Under the pieces are notes generated by a model. The model ran no database searches and was not told the DNA's origin. It saw only the letters and a program-made list of their open reading frames with translations. A program made the translations under genes and the position numbers. A DNA stretch of 14,477 nt from JBBPZA01 sp038199375 (GTDB taxonomy: Bacteria; Actinomycetota; Thermoleophilia; Solirubrobacterales; Solirubrobacteraceae): positions 1 through 14,477 of the forward strand of contig JBBPZA010000103.1 in assembly GCA_038199375.1 (NCBI GenBank). Direction: 5' to 3'. Shown one piece after another: positions 1 to 5,533 of the stretch. The stretch's first letter is position 1, and each line of letters begins with the position of its first letter.

Positions 1-1362
1 GACGTCGAGCAGCGTCATCTGCCCCGTGGTGACGGTGCCGGTCTTGTCGAGCACGACGGTGTCGACGCGCCGCGTGGACTCGAGCACCTCGGGCCCCTTG
101 ATGAGCAGGCCGAGCTGGGCGCCGCGGCCCGTCCCGACCAGCAGCGCGGTGGGTGTCGCCAGGCCGAGCGCGCACGGGCAGGCGATGATGAGCACCGCGA
201 CCGCGGCGGTGAAGGCGAAGGCGGCGCCCTCCCCGCCGGCAAGCCAGAAGCCGAGCGTCGCCATCGCCAGGACGATGACGACGGGGACGAAGACTGCCGA
301 GACCCGATCGGCCAGGCGCTGGACGGGGGCCTTCCCGGACTGCGCCTGGGTGACCAGCCGCGCTATCTGGGAGAGCGCGGTGTCGGCGCCGACGCGAGTC
401 GCGCGTACGACGAGGCGGCCCCCGACGTTGACGGTGGCCCCGGTGACCTCGTCGCCCGGCGCGACCTCCACGGGGACGGACTCGCCGGTGAGCAGCGACA
501 TGTCGACGGCCGAGGCGCCCTCGACGACCTCGCCGTCGGTCGCCACCTTCTCCCCGGGCCGCGCGACGAAGCGGTCGCCGGGCTGCAGGTCCTCGATCGC
601 GACACGGTGCTCGAGCCCCGCCTCGTCGAGCACGGCGACGTCCTTGGCGCCGAGCTCGAGCAGCGCCTTGAGCGCCGCTCCCGCGCGCCGCTTGGCGCGA
701 GCCTCGAAGTAGCGGCCTGCGAGCAGGAAGGTGGTGACCACCGCCGCCACCTCGAGGTAGATCTCGTCGGTGCCGGCCCCTCGCTCCGGGATGAGCTCGA
801 AATTCATCCGCATGCCGGGTTCGCCGGCGCCGAGGAAGAACAGGGCGACGATCGACCACCCCCACGCGGCCAGCACCCCCACGGAGATGAGCGTGTCCAT
901 CGTCGCGCTGCCGTGCTTGAGGTTGGCCCACGCCGCTCGGTGAAACGGCCAAGCGCCCCAGAGGACGACCGGTGTGGCGAGCTGGAGCGAGAGCCACTGC
1001 CAGTTCTCGAATTGGAGCGGGCCGATCATCGCGAGGGCGAGTACCGGCAGCGACAGAGCGGCCGAGAAGAGGAGGCGGCGGCGCAGTGGAGCGGTCTCGT
1101 CCGCCGCGGACTCATGCGCGGGAGCGTCGTTGCGCTCGGAGGGGAGCGCCGCCTCGTAGCCCGCGGCTTCGACGGCTTCCACCAACCGCTCGGGCTCCAC
1201 GGCGCCGCGGTCGAAGGCGACCGTCGCGCGCTCGGTGGCGAAGTTCACCGTGGCCTCGACGCCGTCGATCCGGTTGAGCCTCCTCTCGATACGCATCGCG
1301 CACGACGCGCAGGTCATTCCCTCGATCGGGAGCTCGAGGCGTTCGGGGGTCGTGGCGCTCAA
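1..1362 (-). CDS. copA: Copper-translocating P1B-type ATPase CopA (3' end outside window)
   Basis: Exports Cu(I) across the cytoplasmic membrane at the cost of ATP. The 454 codons visible cover the N-terminal half to two thirds of a family that is usually about 750 aa. In order they show a heavy-metal-associated domain with GMTCASC (Cys18, Cys21), the first membrane helices, the actuator domain with TGES, the copper-path motif CPC in IIACPCALGLATP (Cys395-Cys397), and the phosphorylation motif DKTGT with Asp439. The protein then leaves the window. I chose TTG at 1362-1360 as the start: it overlaps the copZ stop (TTGA) and is preceded at 7 nt by GAGG. It follows copZ and presumably shares its CsoR-controlled promoter. 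The CPC and CxxC motifs make copper (or silver) far more likely than zinc or cadmium. Confidence 0.96.
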   Translation of the reverse strand, partial: MSATTPERLELPIEGMTCASCAMRIERRLNRIDGVEATVNFATERATVAFDRGAVEPERLVEAVEAAGYEAALPSERNDAPAHESAADETAPLRRRLLFSAALSLPVLALAMIGPLQFENWQWLSLQLATPVVLWGAWPFHRAAWANLKHGSATMDTLISVGVLAAWGWSIVALFFLGAGEPGMRMNFELIPERGAGTDEIYLEVAAVVTTFLLAGRYFEARAKRRAGAALKALLELGAKDVAVLDEAGLEHRVAIEDLQPGDRFVARPGEKVATDGEVVEGASAVDMSLLTGESVPVEVAPGDEVTGATVNVGGRLVVRATRVGADTALSQIARLVTQAQSGKAPVQRLADRVSAVFVPVVIVLAMATLGFWLAGGEGAAFAFTAAVAVLIIACPCALGLATPTALLVGTGRGAQLGLLIKGPEVLESTRRVDTVVLDKTGTVTTGQMTLLDV

Positions 1363-1571
1363 GGTGAGGCCTCGTAGCCCGCCTCGGCGATCGCCTCGCG
1401 GACGGCGGCGTCGCTGACACCCTCGCCGTGCACGACGACCCGCTTGACGTCCAGGTCGACATCGATCGCGCTGACACCGGTGACGCGCCCGACCTCCTCG
1501 GTCACCGCCGCCTTGCAGTGCCCGCAGCTCATGCCCTCGACGAGGTAGACCTGCTCGGTAGACGTGGACAT
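1359..1571 (-). CDS. copZ: CopZ-like copper chaperone (heavy-metal-associated domain)
   Basis: This 70-aa soluble protein is a single HMA ferredoxin-like fold. The binding loop GMSCGHC sits at residues 13-19, and the ending EAGYEASP is usual for the family. It should carry Cu(I) in the cytosol and hand it to the HMA domain of CopA, encoded directly downstream with a TTGA overlap. There is an in-frame ATG at 1586, but the start at 1571 is preferred: GGAGG lies 8 nt upstream of it, and the 1586 ATG has no ribosome binding site. It is the first gene of the minus-strand copper operon and is divergent from csoR. Confidence 0.93.
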   Translation of the reverse strand: MSTSTEQVYLVEGMSCGHCKAAVTEEVGRVTGVSAIDVDLDVKRVVVHGEGVSDAAVREAIAEAGYEASP

Positions 1572-1586
1572 TCCTCCAACCTCCAT

Positions 1587-1652
1587 GCTGTTGTCGCTGT
1601 AGGAGAAGACCAAGCTAGCATACCCCCACCCGGTAGTGGTAGTTTTAACCTC
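1587..1652. promoter_or_regulatory. Divergent copZ/csoR promoter region with candidate CsoR operator
   Basis: This 66-nt gap separates the divergent copZ and csoR genes. It holds an imperfect inverted repeat, TACC-CCCACCC-GGTA at 1621-1635, set in a C-rich run as in known CsoR sites. On the minus strand a -10-like TATGCT (1617-1622) overlaps its edge. An AT-rich TTTTAA (1643-1648) lies just before csoR, and TTGTCG at 1591-1596 could be a rightward -35. Spacings are not canonical, so exact promoters are uncertain. By analogy with CsoR, the apo-protein would occupy the site and Cu(I) would release it, inducing copZ-copA and probably csoR with the genes behind it. Confidence 0.5.
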
Positions 1653-1955
1653 ATGGCAGACACCACCACACCTCCCACACGCGGATACACCGCAAGCAAG
1701 GACCAGCTGCTCGACCGCCTGCGTCGAGTCGAGGGCCAAGTTCGAGGCGTGCAGCGCATGGTCGAGGAAGACCGCTACTGCATCGACGTCCTCACCCAGA
1801 TCAGCGCCGTTCAGGCCGCGCTCGACAAGGTCGCGCTCGGGCTGCTCGACGACCACACGCGAACCTGCGTGATCGGCGCGCAGGATCCCGGGCGGCGCGA
1901 GGAGCGCACCGGGGAGCTCATGGGCGCCGTCGGCCGGCTGATGCGCCGTGGGTGA
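1653..1955 (+). CDS. csoR: CsoR-family copper-sensing repressor
   Basis: This 100-aa all-helical DUF156 protein has the typical RLRRVEGQVRGVQRMVEEDR first helix and the Cu(I) ligand triad Cys43, His68 and Cys72. The spacing (25 and 4) is the same as Cys36-His61-Cys65 of Mycobacterium CsoR, as I recall it. Ligands of this type fit copper sensing rather than the formaldehyde (FrmR) or nickel (RcnR) members. It is divergent from copZ-copA. It is also followed after only 6 nt by nuoA, so it appears to be the first cistron of the complex-I-like operon. The start is the ATG at 1653; no strong ribosome binding site is visible, so translation may be leaderless or inefficient. Confidence 0.94.
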   Translation: MADTTTPPTRGYTASKDQLLDRLRRVEGQVRGVQRMVEEDRYCIDVLTQISAVQAALDKVALGLLDDHTRTCVIGAQDPGRREERTGELMGAVGRLMRRG

Positions 1956-1961
1956 GGCGCC

Positions 1962-2285
1962 GTGAGCGCGCTCACCCTGCTCTTCGTCCTCATCGCGCTC
2001 GTCGGCGCCCTCGCGGGGGCGGCGTATCTCGTCGTCCTCGCCCGGCACGGGCGCCGGACGACGCACCCCGGCGAGCAGGCGGCGTGGGTGCGCTACCACG
2101 TCCGCTACTACACCTTCGCGCTGCTCTTCATCGCCTTCGACATGGAGATGGCCTACATGTATCCGTGGGCCGTCGTCTTCCGGTCGCTCGGCTGGTTCGC
2201 CTACGCGGAGATCGGCTTCTTCCTCACCGTCCTGGGCCTGGGGATCCTCTACGCCTGGCGCGAGGGAGCGCTGAGGTGGTCGTGA
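1962..2285 (+). CDS. nuoA: NuoA-like subunit of complex I, ECG loop missing
   Basis: This 107-aa protein has three predicted membrane helices. The family hallmark FDMEMAYMYPWAVVF carries the conserved acidic pair Asp60 and Glu62. The C-terminal helix ends in YAWREGALRW, very like standard NuoA. The first cytoplasmic loop, normally PYECG/PYESG and contacting the quinone cavity, reads THPGEQAAW here and is shortened. The GTG start at 1962 has GGTGAGG just upstream. It follows csoR by 6 nt and overlaps the next gene through GTGA. The protein should sit at the interface between the peripheral and membrane arms. Family membership is secure; function in quinone reduction is doubtful. Confidence 0.9.
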   Translation: MSALTLLFVLIALVGALAGAAYLVVLARHGRRTTHPGEQAAWVRYHVRYYTFALLFIAFDMEMAYMYPWAVVFRSLGWFAYAEIGFFLTVLGLGILYAWREGALRWS

Positions 2286-3520
2286 GGCCGCTGCTGCCGG
2301 CCATCCTCGTGCCCGACGAGCAGGCGTGGACGATGGCGGGAGTCGACGTTCGGGCGGCCGGCTTCGAGGCCGCGGCGATCCCGGCGGCGGCGAGCGTCCT
2401 CGCCGGCCCCGCGCTGATTCCGGCCAGCCTGGTGGAGGCGCTGAGGGGGATGTGGGACCTCATGGGCGAGCCGCGTCGCCTCGAGGTCCTCGGCGACCCG
2501 TTCGCCGCCGGCGTGCCGCTCGCCCAGGTGCTCGAGGGGCACGCTGGGATGGACCACGGCGAGGACGCCGGGATGGACCACGGCGAGGACGCCGGGATGG
2601 ACCACGGCGACATGATGGAGATCACCGGCGAGCCGAGCCGCGACGGCCTCGTGATGGAGGCCACCGACGTCACGCTGGGCCCGCTTTCGCCCGCGCTTCC
2701 CACCGGGCTCATGGCGGATCTCTCGCTTGACGGGGACGTCGTCGCATCGTGCCGCGTGCACGCGACGCTGGAGGCCCGCCGCGATGCGCTCGCCCCTCGC
2801 GCCTGGGCCGCGGCGACCGGCGACTCGGTCGCCGGCGAGCGGATCGTCGCCGTCGAGCTCGAGCGCGCGCTCAGCCACGCCGCGTGGTTACGACGCTTCG
2901 CGCAGCTCTTGGGCTGGCCGCTGCTCGCCGACCACGCGGGCGATGCCGTCGCTGCCCTCCTCGCCGAAGCCTCGGAGAGCATCGACTTCGACGCCGCCCG
3001 TCTGGCGCTCGAGGCGAGCCGCCGGCTCGTCGAAAGCCGTGCATTTCGCTCCCGCACCGCGGGGCGGGCGGTGATCGACGTGGCCGGAGCCCGTGCGCTC
3101 GGGCTCACCGGCCCGATCGCGAGGGCGTGCGGAGCGCCGGAGGATGCCCGCTGCCGGGACGCCGCCTACGCGGAGCTGGGCTTCGAGCCGGTCATCCGCG
3201 AGGCCGGCGACGCCGCCGCTCGTGCCGAGGTGCGTGCCGAGGAGGCGGTCGCGGCGGTGGATCTCGCGCAGGGGGCGCTCGGAGCCGAGCTTCCTGCCGG
3301 GCGGCGATGGACCGTCGAGGGGCCGCGGGGGGCCATCTGCGACGGGACCACGCCGGGCGCGGCCCAGGCCGTTGCCCTCGCGGGCGGCCTGGTCATAGGG
3401 CTCGAGTGGTCGGCGGCCCTCGCCGCCCTCGCCTCCTTCGACCTCTCGCCGTGGAAGGTGCGGCCAGATGCTCGTCGGGGCGCTCACACCGTCAGGACAT
3501 CCCAAGGGGCCGCGCGATGA
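2282..3520 (+). CDS. Fused NuoB-like/NuoD-like protein with MDHG repeats, metal sites absent
   Basis: This 412-aa soluble protein lies where nuoB, nuoC and nuoD would be. Residues about 43-80 (ASLVEALRGMWDLMGEPRRL then LGDPFAAG) resemble the NuoB segment around MPEPRWVIAMGSCA, but without any N2-cluster cysteine. Residues 89-110 are three GMDHG units. From about 133 it follows NuoD/group-4 hydrogenase large subunits: GPLSPALPTGLMADLSLDGD, then ERALSHAAWLRRFAQLLGW, ARALGLTGPIARACGAPEDA and a YAELGFEPVIREAGD stretch. It has only four cysteines and no CxxC pair, so no Ni-Fe or Fe-S site. The GTG at 2282 overlaps the nuoA stop and has GAGG 5 nt upstream; the frame is open further upstream only because of the GC content. 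The NuoD-like part is fairly secure; the NuoB-like part is weaker. Confidence 0.8.
   Translation: MRPLLPAILVPDEQAWTMAGVDVRAAGFEAAAIPAAASVLAGPALIPASLVEALRGMWDLMGEPRRLEVLGDPFAAGVPLAQVLEGHAGMDHGEDAGMDHGEDAGMDHGDMMEITGEPSRDGLVMEATDVTLGPLSPALPTGLMADLSLDGDVVASCRVHATLEARRDALAPRAWAAATGDSVAGERIVAVELERALSHAAWLRRFAQLLGWPLLADHAGDAVAALLAEASESIDFDAARLALEASRRLVESRAFRSRTAGRAVIDVAGARALGLTGPIARACGAPEDARCRDAAYAELGFEPVIREAGDAAARAEVRAEEAVAAVDLAQGALGAELPAGRRWTVEGPRGAICDGTTPGAAQAVALAGGLVIGLEWSAALAALASFDLSPWKVRPDARRGAHTVRTSQGAAR
2546..2611 (+). repeat. 24-bp tandem repeat coding GMDHGEDA
   Basis: Two perfect 24-bp units (2546-2569, 2570-2593) and an 18-bp partial third copy (2594-2611, ending GAC) lie in frame inside the B/D fusion. 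They encode GMDHGEDA, GMDHGEDA and GMDHGD, followed directly by MME. They fall in the linker between the NuoB-like and NuoD-like parts. Met-Asp-His motifs occur in periplasmic copper-binding proteins such as CopB/PcoB, so copper binding is possible but not shown. The DNA identity of the units suggests a recent, slippage-prone expansion. Confidence 0.93.
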
Positions 3521-3555
3521 GCCGCGCGGGGGCGGACGGCGAGGCCGCGCGGTGA
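3517..3555 (+). other. 12-codon mini-ORF bridging the B/D fusion and nuoH
   Basis: The ORF encodes MSRAGADGEAAR. Its ATG overlaps the stop of the preceding gene (ATGA, 3517-3520), and its TGA overlaps the GTG start of nuoH (GTGA, 3552-3555). It resembles no protein I know. It may serve only to carry ribosomes across the gap. The GAGG for nuoH lies inside it. Confidence 0.4.
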
Positions 3556-4460
3556 GCAACTGGACTCCCCTCGCGATCCTCGGGCTGGCGCTGGGAGGCG
3601 CCTGGGCGGTCGTCTGCATCGAGCAGGCGGTCGCGGGCGCGCGGGTGGCGCCGGCGCTCCTCATTCGCCGCGCCGCCGAGCAGCTGGGCCAGCCGCTCGC
3701 CGTCCCGGCCGGTCGCGACGCCTGGCTCTACCACCTCGCGCCGCCCCTGCTCCTCGTCGCCGCGGTGGTGGCGCTGGCGACGGTCCCCTGGGCACCCGGC
3801 TTCCGTGGGGTGGACCTCTCGACGGGCGCGATCCTCTTCTCGGCGGCGCTGGCCTACGTCACCCCGGCGGTGTTCATGGCCGGCTGGGGCGCGGGGGGGC
3901 CGCTCGCCGTCCTCGGCGGCTTTCGCTTCATCGCGCTCATGCTCGGCTTCGCGATGCCGCTGGCCATGGTCGTCACGGCGGTCGCGGCGCCCGCCGAATC
4001 GCTCCGGCCGGCGGCGATCGTTGAGGTCCAGCATGCGGTCCCGATGGTGGTCGTCCAGCCGCTCGCCGCAGCGCTCTTCGTGCCCGCGGCGATGGCGGTG
4101 GCGCTGCTGGCGCCCTTCGACCTTGCCACGGCGCCGACCGAGCTCGGGGGAGGAGCGTTCTCCCAGTACACGGGCCTTCACGCGGGATTGATCGCGCTGG
4201 CCCGGAAGATCCTCGTCCTCGCGGTCGCCGGCATGACCGCGGCACTGTTCCTCGCCGGCTGGCAGGGCCCGTTTCTTCCGCCGGCCATCTGGATGGCGCT
4301 GAAGACCGGCGCGGTCGTCGGCGGGATGCTGTGGGCCGGGCGGCGGCTTCCGCGCTTCGAGCTCGAACGGCTGCTCACCCTCGCGTGGGTCGTCGCGATC
4401 CCGGCGGCCCTCGGCGTGATCGTCCTCGCCGGCCTGATCACCCTTCTCTTCTACCGATGA
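3552..4460 (+). CDS. nuoH: NuoH-like membrane subunit with degenerate quinone site
   Basis: This 302-aa protein has about eight membrane helices and is somewhat shorter than usual NuoH (about 325 aa). Conserved anchors are PFDL at 188-191, the region up to FLAGWQGP, and the C-terminal LPRFELERLLTLAWVVAIPA, matching PRFRYDQLM..GWK. The first cytoplasmic loop, which in normal NuoH carries GRxQxRxGPNRVGPxGLLQPxAD and shapes the quinone entrance, is replaced by unrelated sequence around residues 31-60. In the acidic third loop, PFDLPEAESELVAGYHTEYSG reads PFDLATAPTEL (188-198) then GGGAFSQYTG. Only Asp190 and Glu197 remain. The GTG at 3552 has GAGG 7 nt upstream and couples to the mini-ORF before it. 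Family assignment is good; catalytic ability is doubtful. Confidence 0.86.
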   Translation: MSNWTPLAILGLALGGAWAVVCIEQAVAGARVAPALLIRRAAEQLGQPLAVPAGRDAWLYHLAPPLLLVAAVVALATVPWAPGFRGVDLSTGAILFSAALAYVTPAVFMAGWGAGGPLAVLGGFRFIALMLGFAMPLAMVVTAVAAPAESLRPAAIVEVQHAVPMVVVQPLAAALFVPAAMAVALLAPFDLATAPTELGGGAFSQYTGLHAGLIALARKILVLAVAGMTAALFLAGWQGPFLPPAIWMALKTGAVVGGMLWAGRRLPRFELERLLTLAWVVAIPAALGVIVLAGLITLLFYR

Positions 4461-4513
4461 TCGACCTTGCGACAGTGATCGTGTCGCGGGGGTGCGGGGC
4501 GGCCGTGCGATGA
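4457..4513 (+). other. 18-codon mini-ORF bridging nuoH and nuoJ
   Basis: The ORF encodes MIDLATVIVSRGCGAAVR. Its ATG overlaps the nuoH stop (ATGA, 4457-4460), and its TGA overlaps the nuoJ ATG (ATGA, 4510-4513). It fills exactly the place where nuoI stands in ordinary nuo operons, so it could be a deletion scar as well as a coupling device. nuoJ has only a weak ribosome binding site of its own, which favours coupling. Confidence 0.42.
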
Positions 4514-5157
4514 GCGACCTCGCGACGGCCCTCGTCTTCTGGCCATCGGCGGCGATCATGCTCGTGACCGGGCTCTACGTGTTTCGCACGAGCTCGATGG
4601 CCCGTGCCGGCTTGCTCCTCCTCGCCTCGCTGGGCATCGAGGGGCTGATCTTCCTCTCTCTGGCCAGCGAGTTCCTGGGCGTGCTCCAGCTCCTGATGAT
4701 GAGCGGGGAGATGGTGATCATGGTCTTCTTCATGGTCATGTTCATGGCCGACCCGGGGGGCCTGATGGGCATGGACATGACCCACGACAAGCGCCGGTCG
4801 GCCGCGGTGGCGGCGGGTGTCGCGGCGGCGCTGGGCGCCGTCGCGGTGGCGACCGACTGGCCGGGCGCGGTGGTCACCGGCGCGGCCCCCGACATCGAGC
4901 AGATCGGCTTCGAGGTGATGGGTCGCTCGATGCTGAGCTTCCTGTTCGCGGGGATGACGATCCTCTTCGCGATGGTCGGCGGGATCCTGCTGGCCAAGCA
5001 CGGCGGGCGCCTCGGGATTCCGGCGCCGGCGGGCGAGCCGCGCGACGAGGAGGGGGCGGGAGCCATCGGATCCGCCCTGGCGGGCGGCGAGGCGGGCGTC
5101 GAGCCGGGCGTCGAGGGCGAACCGGAACACCCGAGCCACGGAAGCCACGCGCCGTGA
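4510..5157 (+). CDS. nuoJ: NuoJ-like membrane subunit, Met-rich with His-containing tail
   Basis: This 215-aa protein has five predicted helices. The core helices (SMARAGLLLLASLGIEGLIF, then FLGVLQLLMMSGEMVIMVFF) match the NuoJ pattern NPVHSALALLLTFL..LQILVYAGAVMVLFLFVV. The family YAGAV segment, where the pi-bulge and conserved Tyr lie, reads MSGEM with Glu67. Ten Met fall within residues 63-90, ending in MGMDMTHD. The hydrophilic C-terminus is Glu/Gly-rich and ends HPSHGSHAP. The ATG at 4510 overlaps the mini-ORF stop, and the stop overlaps the nuoK GTG. The position between nuoH and nuoK supports the call. Met and His enrichment is unusual and may reflect copper contact. Confidence 0.88.
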   Translation: MSDLATALVFWPSAAIMLVTGLYVFRTSSMARAGLLLLASLGIEGLIFLSLASEFLGVLQLLMMSGEMVIMVFFMVMFMADPGGLMGMDMTHDKRRSAAVAAGVAAALGAVAVATDWPGAVVTGAAPDIEQIGFEVMGRSMLSFLFAGMTILFAMVGGILLAKHGGRLGIPAPAGEPRDEEGAGAIGSALAGGEAGVEPGVEGEPEHPSHGSHAP

Positions 5158-5462
5158 TCAGCCTCCCGGTCGTCCTCACCGCCGCCGCGCTGCTCTTCGC
5201 GATCGGCGTCTACGGTGCGCTCTCCCAGACCAACGCGATCATGGTGATCATGGGCATCGAGCTGATGCTCGGCGCCGCGATGCTCAACGCGGTCGGCTTC
5301 ATGCGCTACGCGTGGCCCGACGCCGCGAGCGGCGCGTTCTTCGTGCTCGTCGTCATGACGCTGATGGCGGTCGAGGCCACGGTCGGCTTCGCGCTGGTCA
5401 TCGCGGCCTTCCGCAACCGGCGCACGGCGGAGCTCGACGACCTCACGGAGTTGAAGGGATGA
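5154..5462 (+). CDS. nuoK: NuoK-like membrane subunit
   Basis: This 102-aa protein has three helices and is full length for NuoK. Both membrane glutamates needed for proton transfer are present: Glu36 in MGIELML and Glu74 in MAVEATVGFAL (E36 and E72 of the E. coli protein). The C-terminus AAFRNRRTAELDDLTELKG is normal. It is richer in Met than usual (residues 30, 33, 38, 43, 50, 68 and 71). The GTG start at 5154 overlaps the nuoJ stop. It is the best preserved of the small subunits, so the central hydrophilic axis may still work here. Confidence 0.93.
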   Translation: MISLPVVLTAAALLFAIGVYGALSQTNAIMVIMGIELMLGAAMLNAVGFMRYAWPDAASGAFFVLVVMTLMAVEATVGFALVIAAFRNRRTAELDDLTELKG

Positions 5463-5533
5463 AGGGTGTGGAGCCAATAAGCCACGACGTTCGAGGAGCG
5501 ATCGGTACGGACATGGAGAAGTCGGTCACGTGA
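5459..5533 (+). other. 24-codon mini-ORF bridging nuoK and nuoL
   Basis: The hydrophilic peptide begins MKGVEPISHD and ends GTDMEKSVT. Its ATG overlaps the nuoK stop (ATGA, 5459-5462), and its TGA overlaps the nuoL GTG (GTGA, 5530-5533). GGAG at 5515-5518 inside it can serve nuoL, 11 nt ahead of the start. Its composition is less GC-rich and looks more like a peptide or spacer than a gene decay remnant. No family is recognised. Confidence 0.42.

Noticed and set aside
1952..2281. Open frame upstream of the B/D fusion, running through nuoA from a GTG overlapping the csoR stop
   Set aside because: The translation is Arg/Pro-rich and lies entirely over the nuoA coding frame; the frame is open only because GC-rich DNA has few stops.
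2546..2611. Short direct repeats as a possible CRISPR array
   Set aside because: Units are contiguous with no spacers and encode an in-frame peptide repeat.
3492..4559. Long minus-strand ORF (355 aa) opposite nuoH
   Set aside because: Highly charged Arg/Asp/Glu composition typical of antisense frames; nuoH on the plus strand has clear family motifs.
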